Counted from the first letter of the stretch, positions 1 to 11,075 are shown. The stretch: 21,338 nucleotides of DNA from Guillardia theta CCMP2712 (GCF_000315625.1 NW_005434623.1:22535-43872), one strand, 5' to 3'. Notes: generated by a model not told the origin, from the sequence alone. A program made the numbers and translations.

Positions 1-260
1 TTTGCCCGGCGGGCCCGGGGCCCGGGCCGCCCGGCCGGCGGCAGTGCGGCCCGCCGGCCGGCCCGGGCGGACACCGTACGGTACACGGCGGTCACCGTCA
101 CGGATCGGCCCCGGGCCGCGGTGACATTGTGGCACATTTACTCAAAGTTGCGCGCCCGGACCGTACTCCGAGGGCGCGGCGAGCGGAGCCTGACTCGAGG
201 CTCGCGAGGGGGCGCCGGGCGCCCGGCCGCCCGGCCCGGGCCCCCCGCCGCCGGCCGCCC
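1..260. repeat. GC-rich repeat-like segment with TTTACTCAAAGTT motif
   Basis: The first 120 bases are almost pure G and C, made of CCGG, GGCC and CCCGGG blocks, then pass through GTAC- and CACGG-rich sequence. At 137-149 lies TTTACTCAAAGTT, which recurs in the repeats near 4141, 4634, 4692 and (inverted) 16955. The composition matches the core of the 4107-5060 element, so this is probably the end of another family copy cut by the window edge. The short open frames across it look like low-complexity artefacts. No transposase-like sequence is visible. Confidence 0.5.
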
Positions 261-609
261 GCGCAGAGATGTAACCGGTGGACACGTCAGAAATAACGGA
301 ATACATGGCAAGATTCTTCGCCGAGGATGGTGTCAGAGGAGGACAAAGAAGTAGAAGCTGGATGACACAGGCTCTCGAGATAAGGACAGGACGAGACAGA
401 GGCAGATAGGGTCTTTGAGGGGGTGGGGGGAGGATACAAGGTCGACGATTATGACACTCGGGGTTGTAGAACATCGCTAGAATCATATTTTCATTGTCAA
501 AGGAATTAGTTTAGCTAGGAAGAATACGGACTGATAAACTATCTTGTCATGAAGGACAAGTCTGTCATTCTTTGCAGATGTTGCCATCTCTCTGATCTCG
601 TCCTGCAGT

Positions 610-1456
610 ATGATTCGATCGTTGAAGCTCGCTACTGTTGCTGCTCTGTTGGTTCTTGCTACTGTCGGAGCTGAGGCCAAGAAGAAGGGTCCCAAGGTCA
701 CTACCAAGGTCTTCTTTGACATCACCATTGATGGCAAGGACGCCGGTGAGGCTGCAGAATTGATCTCGACCCTCAGTTGTCCTGACTGCATTTATCTAGG
801 CCGCATCGTGATGGGGCTCTATGGCAAGAGTGTCCCACAGACTGCAGAAAACTTCCGCGCCTTGTCTACTGGCGAGAAGGGATTCGGTTACGAGGGATCT
901 ATCTTCCATCGTGTGATCAAGAACTTCATGATCCAGGTCCTTCAATATCCACTTTGTCCTGAGATGTACACCTTTGCTTACCAACAACAGGGTGGAGACT
1001 TTACTCGTGGAGACGGTACCGGCGGAAAGAGCATCTACGGAGAGAGGTTTGCGGATGAGAACTTCAAGTTCAAGCACACCAAGGGAGGATTGCTCTCCAT
1101 GGCCAATGCTGGCAAGGACACCAATGGCTCGCAGGTTGTCATTTGCGGAGATTCGTTTGCGCATTTGACACTTCTCAGTTCTTTATCACCACCGTGCCCA
1201 CGCCCTGGCTCGATGGCAAGCATGTACGACAGCAGCTGGAGCTCGGAATCTTGAGAAACTGAATTTGATTGTGAATCAGGTTGTTTTCGGAGAGGTTCTT
1301 GAGGGTATGGACCTCGTTCATAAGATCGAGAACTCCAAGACTGACGGCCGTGACAAGCCAGAGAAGGAGGTGTCTATCAGCTGCAGTTAAGTTTCAGCCG
1401 CCTGACCTCATCATGTTCAGGTCAAGATCGCCAAGTCTGGAGAGCTCAAGGAATAA
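610..1456 (+). CDS. Secretory-pathway cyclophilin-type peptidyl-prolyl isomerase (CypB-like)
   Basis: This encodes a cyclophilin that catalyses cis-trans isomerisation of peptidyl-proline bonds, probably in the ER lumen. I read six exons: 610-745, 800-936, 991-1134, 1179-1223, 1280-1369 and 1421-1456, giving 195 residues. Residues 1-23 form a signal peptide with a hydrophobic core ending AEA. The active site is complete: R83 (in FHRVIKNF), F88, M89, Q91, F141, W149, L150 and H154, each offset 28 from the cyclophilin A numbering. The [12 protein letters not shown] and [12 protein letters not shown] blocks are present. The C-terminus is SGELKE with no KDEL-type signal, so it may be secreted rather than ER-retained. 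Introns are 54, 54, 44, 56 and 51 bases. The first two are multiples of three without stops, so retention would not break the frame. It converges with the gene at 4021-1723. Family is certain; compartment is inferred. Confidence 0.95.
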
Positions 1457-1722
1457 GTGTACTTTGCGCGAGAGAGTAAAACAGCCAACGCACTCCAAGC
1501 GAATTTGCTCTGATACTTATTCATGTACTCTTCAGCCTCAAAACGGTGATGCTCGATGAGCCCATTGATTGGATATGTCTACGAACTCCTAGATCAGTGG
1601 CATCTCAAATCTCTTAATTTTTTCGTTGTGAAAGTCTTGTAGAATATTCAACCGGCAGATATGATTATCAGCCAAGAAATGTTAGTCAACACGTCCCTGT
1701 AGACATCTCATCTTCTGGTGCG
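1457..1722. other. Intergenic region between convergent 3' ends
   Basis: These 266 bases separate the cyclophilin stop from the stop of the minus-strand gene and must hold both 3' untranslated regions. I see no further gene and no clear polyadenylation hexamer. Confidence 0.6.
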
Positions 1723-4021
1723 TCATTGAGAGACGATGGTGTAAGCGATTCCGGTCTTTGCCTTGACCGTCTGGCACAAATCGATTAAATTAAAGCAGCA
1801 CAAGAGACAAGAGGGATCAGTCGCTAACCTTGATGCGCGAGAGGCTCATGAGAAGAAGGACAAACGCCTTGGTCTTCACTCCAAGTTTGATTTTTTGCTG
1901 CAAGCACGCCAGGTGAACAAACAACAGCAGGAGATCGCGCATACCTGCATCTCTTCTATCGTGAGCGCGTCTGACCCTCCCGCCATGTCTTGTTCGAATC
2001 TGCAATACCATAGCATCAGAGTACTGGAGCGCGTGCAAGAAGCTGACCGCTTGTCCGTTACGAACTCGTTTATCTTCTTGATGGTAGTGTTCAGTTCGTC
2101 GCAGCTGGGAGGGTTCAACCAGAGAGAAGAAAGCAGAGGGATCAACCTGATTTGGTGCCGAAGATAATCGGGAACAGCAGCAAAGTCCTCCCCCGATACC
2201 TGAAGGGCCAGATCAAACCCTTATGGGTCCAGGAGGAGATGACTTTACCTCAGCCATAAGAGGGAACATGCTTTCTCCTCGAGCCTCTTCGGCAGGCGCC
2301 TTGAGTACTTTGGATCTTGAGGTGATCTGTAAGGAGGAGGCCTCCTCTTGCTGAGCTGGCAGCTCTGCGGGAGGAGCAGGTGGGTTGGACAGAGCTTCTG
2401 CCTCGCATTCTGCAGATCCATCTTCGATGTCTCACAACTCATAAGATGTAAATCTACCAGGAAGATGGAATGGGATCTTTTCCGGGGATTTCTTGGCTGC
2501 TTTAAGGAATTCATACTTTCCATGCAGAGGAGAGAAATTGAAGTTTGGAGAACTGTTTTCATCTGTTCGCATGCAGTCAGACAGCATGAGATTCGATTAA
2601 CCTGAACCAGGTTGGGACTTGGGGGCACTCGATTCAATCTCCTTCCTCTTGTTAGTCACTTCAAACATAAGGCTGTTGTCACCTGGGTCGCCTCCTTCAG
2701 GGCAGCGGGATGTTTGCTTGCAGCTTCGTTGAGAATTCCCAAGGAAAGCGAGGAGATGGCGAAATCCTCGAGGTCTGGCGTCTTCGGCTCCACCTGCTCA
2801 TCCTCAACCTGTGCCACATGCAAGCACGCGAGACCTGCAGGTATGCGGGGACTGGCGCGGGAGACTCGAACTTGACTCCGACGCTGACGTCAATTGACGC
2901 TTTCTTGACGCATGGGGTCAAGGTCTCCACCAGCGAGAGCTTGCTTTTGTCCTGCATACAATCTGCCAACATGTGAGACGACTGGTCTTTCCACCCCTCT
3001 CCCTCCCCTCCCCTCCGCCTCTCCTCTTCGACATCACCATCATACTCTCCTCTTCCTCTGTCTTACCAAGGCTTGCATCAATGTCGTGGAGGCACTTGGC
3101 ATTGAATGGGACATATCCGTTGGCCTGCACATGTTGTCACTCTACCGAGGTGAGGGAATCGAACTCACAGGGTCGGACTCAAGTTGGCACTCGAGACAGT
3201 CGATGAGCTTCTGGTTTTCTGCACTCATGCCTTTGTATACCTTACAGATCTCCTGGAGAGATGGTCACTGCTGAAATACGTGTAAGAGGATTTCACACAT
3301 GCAAAGTAGGAGAGTGCAAAGAATGCAGAAGTCGACTGATTTGATCTCTTGTGCTGTGAACATCATCCTGCGTTGATTGAGATGAGAAAACAAGACCAGC
3401 AAGAATACTTTCATGTCCTCCAGGAAAGGGATCCTTGACGCCACCGCCCCTGAGGAAGCCGGAGGATGCTGCAAGGCGGCCTGCCATGTGTTTCAGTAGG
3501 AAGGAAGGTTCAGAGACGGTAGTGACTCGAGGAGTCAACGAAAATGTCAGCCGATAGAGTCTGATATCATAACCCAGCTTATCAGTGAGAACATTGCGAT
3601 TTGAATGAGGGTTCGAGCAAGGATCGCCACATCAGCGACGATGGTTTGATGATTCCGTAAATTATGATAAAGGAAGAAGCAGGAGCAACATAATGAGGAT
3701 GAGTACAAAAAGACCCTGTGATCTCTGATATTGCGAAGATGAACATGACGGCAAAAACCAACAGTGATGATGACAACCATATTGCATGGTGACTGCAGTG
3801 ATGCTAGAAGAAAGTATGAATGCATGCTCGATAATCTTGAATGCTAGATGATTGTTTGAACAACAGCATAATGATTTGGTAGACGAGGAGGAGAGGGAAA
3901 ATCATGGTGGGAGCAGGGGAACGATTGATGCAGTGAAGATTATCCTCCTCACCTTCAGTTCTGCTCTGTCTTCGTCTACTGCCATGGCAAAGGAAGAGAG
4001 CTCATGGAGGAACGTCGCCAT
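1723..4021 (-). CDS. Candidate Ska-complex subunit (Ska3/Ska1-like), 13 exons
   Basis: Exons in transcript order: 4021-3953, 3577-3299, 3252-3169, 3124-3067, 2962-2853, 2808-2683, 2647-2602, 2562-2458, 2421-2249, 2199-2147, 2104-1945, 1897-1829 and 1770-1723. All phases agree and give 459 residues. The start ATG opens MATFLHELSSFAMAVDED, an acidic helical N-terminus. The middle is hydrophilic with a TPDLEDFAIS motif near residues 210-219. Residues about 351-459 (EDFAAVPDYLRHQI, then DELNTTIKKINEFV, and finally IKLGVKTKAFVLLLMSLSRI) resemble the C-terminal winged-helix region of the Ska family, whose complex links kinetochores to microtubules. TPxLxDF-type motifs suggest Ska3 more than Ska1, but I cannot separate them by eye. 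Introns of 35, 36 and 39 bases are unusually short. The exon 2 acceptor (AAG at 3580-3578) is the weakest junction, and a small exon could be missing from the 375-base first intron. The gene is solid; the identity is tentative. Confidence 0.7.
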
Positions 4022-4106
4022 CACGCCGATTCAAAAATTGTCTTGAAGCGGGCCAGCCGATTATTTTTGTATAATCATTATTACTGGTTAGAAGGTATTA
4101 TTATTA

Positions 4107-4743
4107 CTCTCCTGATTGTCCTCGTACTGATCTTTAACTTAACTTTGAGTAAAGGAGCCTCCTTTATGGCCCCCTGAGGGGTCATTTAACCGGAAGTTCA
4201 CTGAGTTGCTAGTCAGTACGATCCGATCCGCCGGACTGGGTTTACGGCCCGGGCGGTCCGAGGTCGGAGGCTCAGGCTGTTCAAGCCGCAGTGGGTGACT
4301 CGCCGTACCGTGTCGGGTGACGGACTGATGACTCGGATCGGAGTCACTGACGCCGCGCACGGTACTCCGCGGAGCCTCGGAGCGGAGTCGACGTTCCGGG
4401 CCGGTGGCACAGGCTGACCTGTCCGATCCGGCCGCCGCGTGGGCCCGCCGGGTTTAAAGAGATGCGGCAGCGAACTTCGGAAGCCCAAAGGACGGTTGGC
4501 CGGGAGCCGCCGGGTCACTCGGAGTACGGTCAGGCTCGGCCGCCACGGTGACTCTGGCTACCGTAGTACCGTCCGACCAAGAAGTTCCGAACTTCAGTTA
4601 GTCCGAGTCACTCACAGTAGTGACCTCGGACGGTAACTTTGAGTAAAATACTGAGTAAAGCCTTTACTCAGCCGAAGACCGTGTACTCTCATTTACTCAA
4701 AGTTAAGTTAAAACTTTCATCAGTACGAGGACAATCAGGAGAG
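4107..4743. repeat. Foldback/MITE-like element with terminal inverted repeats
   Basis: The ends form a long inverted repeat. A 25-base perfect arm (4107-4131 against 4743-4719, beginning CTCTCCTG) is followed after a 4-base offset by a second perfect arm of 21 bases (4133-4153 against 4712-4692) ending in AACTTTGAGTAAA. The 637-base interior is GC-rich and full of GTAC and CCGG, with no transposase-like frame. I find no target-site duplication: the left flank is TTATTA and the right flank ACGACT. A non-autonomous DNA transposon is the simplest reading. A foldback structure that arose locally is also possible. Confidence 0.7.
4634..4705. repeat. Nested palindrome inside the foldback element
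   Basis: TAACTTTGAGTAAA at 4634-4647 pairs perfectly with TTTACTCAAAGTTA at 4692-4705. Inside it, CTGAGTAAAG at 4651-4660 pairs with CTTTACTCAG at 4662-4671 across a single-base spacer. This could form a compound hairpin in single-stranded DNA or RNA. The same motif also forms the inner part of the element's terminal arms, so the right end appears to carry a duplicated, inverted terminus. Confidence 0.75.
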
Positions 4744-5060
4744 ACGACTGGGAGGCTTGGAGGCTTGACCCTGACACTGTCGCACAGTGTCAGTGGCCGC
4801 GCAAACTTAAATTTAAGACCGTATCGGATGTCTTTAGTACTGCGCCGTAACTCGAGCCGATCTCTGTCCGATCACCGTGGCAGCGGCCGGCTGTGAGCCT
4901 CCGGGCCCCGGGTGATGATCTAGTGATGAAATGAAAGTTCGAGTCATGGGCTTTTTTAAGTTGTCTGGTACGTCACCGGCCCCCCTGACCCCTTCCAGGG
5001 AATCAGGGGGTACCGTGCAATGAATAAGATGGTGGGGGTCTACCCGGTCCCGGACCATTG
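4744..5060. repeat. GC-rich flank with small perfect inverted repeats
   Basis: This stretch continues the GC-rich composition beyond the 4743 terminus. CTGACACTGT at 4771-4780 and ACAGTGTCAG at 4784-4793 form a 10-base perfect palindrome with a CGC loop. CCCCCTGA at 4981-4988 pairs with TCAGGGGG at 5003-5010. No coding sequence is convincing. It may be a second, degraded repeat next to the first. Confidence 0.45.
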
Positions 5061-5492
5061 ACTGCTGACTGGATGATGGACGAAAAGAATAGGTTTCGAC
5101 CGTTTATCCACTCGTTGGACTCTTATGGAGTAAACCCAAAATAGTGAATATAAAAATACAACAAGTGAGACGTTGCATTTATAGAATTTTTCATTCAGAA
5201 TCTCGGGCGAGTATGTGAAGCAGTACGAAATCGCAATTCATCATCAATATACTCAAGCTACCACCCCCTTCAGTACCCCACCATTCTCCTCTAAAAGCAC
5301 CCGATCAATTTTACCCCCGTTGAGTACGACTGCACCCTTCGACTCTGCTAGTCATCATCATCACCCCTCCCTCCGTCATCACTCCCCCATCCTCCCCATC
5401 CACTCTTTTCCTCTTCTTTCCTCGCTGTCAAGCTTATCTCCTCCAAAACAACTTTCACGGATCTTTGACACCTCTTGAGAGGAAACTAGAAC
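5061..5492 (+). promoter_or_regulatory. Probable promoter and 5' leader of the 5493 gene
   Basis: The sequence turns AT-rich after the repeat. A TATA-like TATAAAAATA lies at 5149-5158, followed by a C- and T-rich leader up to the ATG at 5493. A short frame at 5215-5478 reads low-complexity Ser/Pro/His sequence and stops before the gene, so I treat it as leader. TATA assignment is by sequence resemblance only. Confidence 0.35.
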
Positions 5493-6972
5493 ATGCGCAA
5501 CAAACATCCTCCTCCCCTCGACGTTGAACCGATTTCGACTTCATCTGCATTGAATGGTCGAAACTTGAGTAGACGAATGTCAACTGAAAATGCAATTCCA
5601 AAGCGAACCTCACAGAAGTCACGGAGGCTTACAATTCATTCTGTTGAGGAAGTCACGCGAAGGCCGTCAATCAAAACGAAGTCTCACTTGATTCAAAGCC
5701 CCAAGACTCGCAAGGTCTCCATTGCTGCAATTCCCAACAAACACTCCTCTCCGACAAGCCGCAAGTCGATTAGCCTCGCCAGAACAGAGTCGGCGAGCAG
5801 AGCCAAGACATCGTTGTCAAAACGACTTTCTCTCCCTGCAGATATTGCGACTCTGGTAAGCCTACGCTTTTGATAGATCATATGTACCACACATTTGACC
5901 TTCGTGCTTACTGATCTCTTTTTTTCAGCAGGAGATGTCTGATATCAAGGCGCCAACAAAAGAAGAGCTTAAAAGACCCGCGTCTTCACAAAAAAATACT
6001 TCATCCCTTCTGGCAAGGACAAGAATGCAGAAGGCTGCGAGAAAGATTCAGATGGCTATGGTGGATATCATTTTCCATGCATTTGCAGTATCTTATATTG
6101 TCACAGGCTTTCAGCCTCTCTTCGCAAGTCCAGGCAATGAGGAATCAAATAGACAGCGCCAACGAAGAAGTTTTGAAGGCCCGGGCAGTTCTCGAGCAAG
6201 CGCATGAAGAAATACAATCAGTCAACATCAGACGAGGATGGCTCAAGATGTCTTCCTCCAGAAAGCTGTTGAGTCCTGGTCGTGGGGTAAGATGTCTGCA
6301 TCTCCCTTAGGGCCTCTGACTTGAAAGCAGCTAAAGCTCCCCAGATGGCCTTCACGAAAGGGAGACGCAGCTGGCTGGAGGCTTCATAGCTCTAACTCTC
6401 CTTCTTCCAAGCTGGCTAGATCTGGATCGCACAGGCTGTTATCAAAGAATGCTTTTGTTGCTAGACAACCTTCCATGCGGTTGTGCTCCGACGATATTAT
6501 TGATGAAGAAGGAAATGTAAAAACAGATGACCAAGTAATTCTTGCTTCAATGCGAAACAGACAAAATCCTTCGGAGGGCAACAACTCAAGTTTTAAGTTG
6601 AAGAGAGCAACCACGTTTGTATCCAAGACAGAAAAGATGAAAATTGAGCAGTTCCTTGCACAGAACTCTTTCAAGAAGAAGTCAACCGAAGCAAAGAATT
6701 TGATTGTGCGTGGCTCCAGCAAGAAGCTGATCAGCCCCAAACTCATGGAGCAGCAAACGGAAGTGACCCAGCGCAAGGTTGCTGCGGAAGACTCAGTTGA
6801 CGATGATGCAAAGGAACACGAAGTGTCAACTTGGAGTCCTCAGGCCTGTAGAAGATACTTACCTGGAATAGGTAAAAAATGGGTCAGGACAAGCCATGGT
6901 TGTGCTGTCAAGGTCTTGGATGACATTTTGACACCAAGAACCATGTTACGAAATGCAGCAGAAGTATTTTAG
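5493..6972 (+). CDS. Unrecognised basic, Ser/Lys-rich coiled-coil protein, four exons
   Basis: I do not recognise this gene. Exons 5493-5855, 5929-6060, 6107-6286 and 6331-6972 join in phase to give 438 residues. Exon 1 is basic and serine-rich with repeated RK-S patterns (SRRLTIHSVEE, KSRRLT), typical of a disordered or phosphorylated region. At the exon 2/3 join, RMQKAARKIQMAM loosely resembles the start of an IQ calmodulin-binding motif. Residues about 172-205 form a heptad-like helix (AMRNQIDSANEEVLKARAVL) suggesting a coiled coil. Exon 4 is hydrophilic with more KKK/SSK patches. There is no signal peptide or membrane segment. Introns are 73, 46 and 44 bases; the first ends in a tandem CAGCAG acceptor (5926-5931), so isoforms may differ by one glutamine. 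A cytoskeletal or scaffold role is only a guess. Confidence 0.75.
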
Positions 6973-7170
6973 ATGGCTGCGATTGAATGTATGAATAAAT
7001 ATTTGGAATATTAATGGAAAAAATTGTGATATAATTGTGTCAAAAGGTTGAAACAATGTCGGGTAAAAAGATTCACTTCATAACATTGTAAGCCCCTGTT
7101 GCTGCTTTGAGGACAGTCGCTTGCTTCCGTCTAACGTTTCCACTATCTGCATGTACAGATGTGATCAATT

Positions 7171-7445
7171 TTACATCCAATGCGAGTTGGTGGAGAAGAA
7201 ATTGGTCGAGTTGATGGATTTCTTCTTGTTCCTCTGAGAATCTCCTGCATCCCAAATTAACATGGGAAGCACAAATAATCTTTCAATCTTTCACCGTGAG
7301 CAGCCAACGCCGCAGCGATGGGGTCCGAAGAATCACCAGATCCAGCGGCATTTGCAACAGCATCAATGCCACCAAAGAGCATCTGGAAGCGCTGCTTCCT
7401 GTAATCGGACTGCTCCTTGTTGCTATCGGGAAGGAATTTTGCGAT
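7171..7445 (-). CDS. Last two exons of an unrecognised gene (5' part unresolved)
   Basis: Exons 7445-7295 and 7244-7171 join in phase across a 50-base intron and end in TAA. They encode about 74 residues starting IAKFLPDSNKEQ, continuing through an Ala/Gly-rich stretch (GGIDAVANAAGSGD) to a basic tail (SQRNKKKSIN) ending HWM. The exon-like 5' edge is an acceptor, GTCTAG at 7451-7446. Upstream exons should lie at higher coordinates, but the AT-rich sequence there gives no convincing match. Retaining the 50-base intron would end the protein at KDYLCFPC instead. It converges with the gene at 5493-6972. No family is recognised. Overlapping frames on the plus strand appear to be shadows. Confidence 0.5.
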
Positions 7446-8637
7446 CTAGACGAAACGTCAAATACTATCAAACAAGCAAGCCTCGAACGAAATGAACAAG
7501 GCAAGGTTGGCATATAAATATCAAACGCATGCAAGACGTGACATAAACCAATGGAGATATCATCAACATGGAAGTTCATCGCTTACAAAGAACCAGATTC
7601 TCGAGTGAAATGCAAAAGCAGATGGCCCCAAATAAAGATGAGAAATAGCCACACCAGATGACAGACAGCAATGCAAAAAGTAAGAATTGAATTGTTCGCA
7701 TTACAATAACAAGGCTTCAAAAACATCAGAAGAAAACTGAATTACAAAATGCATCATCATAATCACTTCGTGCAAAGGGAAATTGCTGCCCGAATGTAAC
7801 AGCATTGAAAGCAAATTAGCTCTGGGAAGGGGATGTGCGGGGCAAGCAATCAACGTCATGAAGGAATATCAATCTTTCCAATCATATTTCAGGCTTGACA
7901 TACAATCAGAGAGTCGGGATGAAGCGCTAGGGCGTAAGGGAGAGTAACATTGGATTGTTTTGCTCACCATTGCGGGTACCGCGGGTTTCCGGATTTAGAA
8001 CTTAAAAGGACCCCAAGGCTTTTGTATAAGTAATAGAGAGTGATGTCGTAGATATTTATAAAGTAACTTATATATTGCAGTACCTTTTTACATGTGTTCG
8101 AAAAATCATTATATAAATGTGGTACAATATATAAAATGAGGAAAAAATTGTCAGAACCACAATCCTTCAATTGCTTCGTACATACATAAACTTCTATAAA
8201 TAAATCTGTACCATAATGACTTAGATATAACTCATTTTATTTTGTTTGCGACGTAGTGCGGGCTCCCGGGCCCGGCGGGCCGCCAATCAAGATTCAAACT
8301 CGCCACAACTACACGCTGTCTGCTACACGCCTTTTCAAAATTGAGCAGGCGTAAATTAAAAAGAGGGTTGGCATCAAAGTAGAGAGGACAACGAAGGACA
8401 AGAGACAAGAGCAGACGCTCGAGGTGAAGAGAGAAGTGAAGGAGTGAAAGGAGATCGTTGCCAAGACAATGATGACCTTGTGGCCCAGGAAGAATGCTAC
8501 AACCTGCCTTCCTGCCGAGAACTGCGTTCTCCCCCCATTTATCCTTTCAACCACACTTGCCCACTCGCCAGCGAGTCTCGACCGGTCAAAATATTTTTCT
8601 TTTTGCTGTTCCTGTGCTGCTTCTCTAAGGTTGGACA
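7446..8637. other. Mostly AT-rich intergenic or unresolved sequence
   Basis: No confident gene is visible. About 7960-8250 is strongly AT-rich with TATATAA-type runs. A GC-only patch at 8259-8284 (CCCGGG, CCCGGCGGG) resembles the core of the GC-rich repeats elsewhere. A minus-strand frame at 8309-8683 overlaps the start of the aldo-keto reductase and has no supporting features. Unidentified 5' exons of the minus-strand gene ending at 7171 may lie here, and the last 300 bases should include the promoter and leader of the 8638 gene. Confidence 0.5.
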
Positions 8638-11026
8638 ATGGCAGGGATGGCGAAGTCTCTCTCTCATCCGACTCCTCCCACACTGACTAGGAAGCAAGTA
8701 TTCTACCTCGGCCTGCTGTGGCTGTTTCAAGCGATTCCTGCGATCTCCAAGGAGGACAGCGGTCTTGCCCTTCAAGTTGGGCTGGGAACATGTTGCCCGT
8801 GCGAGGTAAACATTCTTCGCTACTTGTCCCTTGATCTGACTGTATCGCTCTCCTCAATTTCCCTCATTGGACTGAGTCCATTTCTTCTCTGCTTCAGCTC
8901 CCAACATCTTCTGACCCCGACGAGAACAACAAGATTTGTGATGCAGTGGGTCCTCTTGCTTGTTGCCTGAGAGCTCTGTGCCGTTGAGCACTCGAGCTCG
9001 AGTTTCGTGGAGACTCTTCGATTTATCGCAGCGAGTGAGTCCGTTTGATCAGACGAAGCGCCAAGTGCTGGATGCGTTGAGAGTCGGGTATCGCTTCGTC
9101 GACACAGCTGCTCACTACAACAACGTGAGCGAGGAGGCTACTGGCCCCGACTGAGCCTGGTGGTAGGAGCGATCCATCGGAGAGGCGATCGATGAGGCGG
9201 TGAGGGCTGTGGGTCTGAGATCGCCGATTGACTGCGACCCTATCGTCGCATGCTCGCGGCAGGTGGCTTCTAAACTCCTCCAGAAGAGCGACGTCAAAGT
9301 TTGCTCCAAGGTGACTCGTGGGAGATCGCTTGACTGGTGTGATGGCAGTGACTTGCGCCTCAGATATGGTTTGATGACATGGGCTACGACCAGGTTGTTT
9401 TCTTTCCTGTCTGTCTTGATGCGATACGATGTAGCTGATCCGTGAATCGAGATGAGACCTTTGTCTTCACATGACGACCTTGTCGGAGCTAACATGCATG
9501 ATGCTGTATCAAGACAAAGAAGGCGTTCGGCTTGTCCTGCTCAAACCTCAATGTCGACGACTCACTCGAGCTGATGCTCATCCACTTCCCGGGAACCATC
9601 GATACGCTTCAGAGCCCCGCGAAGAACAAGAAGTGCTGGGCCCCTGCTGGAAGATGCCGCCCTGACCAGTTGCTCCGTCAGGTTGAGGAGTGAAACATGG
9701 AGGGCCCTGGAGGATCTGAAGATGGCGGGGAAGGTGATTTCATTGGGCTGAAAGGCATGCGATGACAGGAAGGCGGCAGGTCAAACACATCGGGGTGTCA
9801 AACTATGTCAGGAGACACATGAAAGAACTGTTAGCAAGTTGTCGAATCAAGGTTGAAGTGCTCTCCTCCTCCTCCTTTGCTTTTGCACAACTTTTCAAAC
9901 TCATTTATCTCCACTCTGCGACTCCACTCCACTCTGCTCTGCTCTACTCGACTCTACTCGACTCGACTCTACTCTACTCTGTCTGCTCTCTTCTCTCTGC
10001 TCAAGTTCCTGTTTTTTGAATCTCTTCTTCTGCTGATGTTTACCTCCTGACGTCTTTGATCTCAGCCGGATGTGGTACAGATGGAGATTCATCCCTACTT
10101 TCAACAAAGGGAGTTAGTGAGGTAAGCAGGGCAACACAAGTTTCTTCCTTTTCTCATTCTTCGCCTGCAGTTTCTGCCAGCAGCAAGGCATACAAGTAAG
10201 TCTTGGCGCTCGGAATGAGACCGCTCTTCTTTTACTGTTCTCTGTCTGGAACACGTCATGCTCACTGTTTCTGATTCTGTCTGCTCTGCTGCCTGGTTGC
10301 AATTCTTCTCATATCATGGTTGAGTTTTGTTTCATCGATTTCACTCGTTCTTTCACCTTTCAGGTACATGCCTCGTCTCCCCTCGCTCATGGTGACCGAC
10401 AACTCCTGCAAGACCCCACGCTGCACAAGCTCTCAAGCAAATACAAGAAGAGCGTCCCTCAGGCACATTCAGACATGATCGAATTTTGAGGATGGCGATG
10501 CATTGATGGGAACGATGTTGATGAAGTGATGAAAGGGATGATGAAACTGATCGTGAGGAGGAGGATGTTGATCTTTCCATCAATGCTTTGTTAACTCTTT
10601 AAACTCTAGGTAATCATCCGTTGGCTTCTTCAGGAGAACATCTTGCCAATAGTCAAGTCCGAATCAAGTGCAAGGTTGCTCTATGACAAATGATTATGAT
10701 CATAACGTGGATGAGAGTGCTTGAATACTTGATAGAAATAAGGAAGGCATATTGCTACTATGTCACTTCAACCTTGCAGATTGCAGGAGAACTTTCAATC
10801 AACTGATTTCAGATTGACGGAGGAGGTGAGATCAAAGTTTTCTGTACCCTCCTCGTTCTCTTTTTCTCTTCCTCCTGCATGGTGTGAACAATCACGTATG
10901 TTGAGCAGAAGAAGGGGCAGATGTAGCAGCAGAGAACCAGCAGTGTAGGGAGTCAGCACCATCAGAAGAAGAAGCAGGAGCAGGAACATGTGCAGGTGGA
11001 GAAGGTACAGGTGCAAGCGTAAATAG

Positions 11027-11075
<49 letters not shown>

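Noticed and set aside
610-1254. Unspliced 214-residue cyclophilin reading
   Set aside because: It contains two non-conserved insertions and loses the conserved C-terminus. Removing five introns restores a full-length cyclophilin.
3125-3168. tRNA-like B box, AGTTCGATTCC on the minus strand
   Set aside because: No matching acceptor, D or anticodon arms are present, and the segment fits as a 44-base GT-AG intron.
7262-7517. Plus-strand frames with a hydrophobic stretch (LLPVIGLLLVAIG)
   Set aside because: They lie opposite a minus-strand exon pair that joins in phase and has a more natural protein composition.
8309-8683. Minus-strand frame of 124 codons
   Set aside because: It overlaps the start of the well-supported aldo-keto reductase and shows no recognisable domain or splice context.
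9633-9691. Apparent frameshift that would make the aldo-keto reductase a pseudogene
   Set aside because: A 49-base intron at 9633-9681 with matching phase restores the conserved LRSETWRALEDL sequence without any frameshift.
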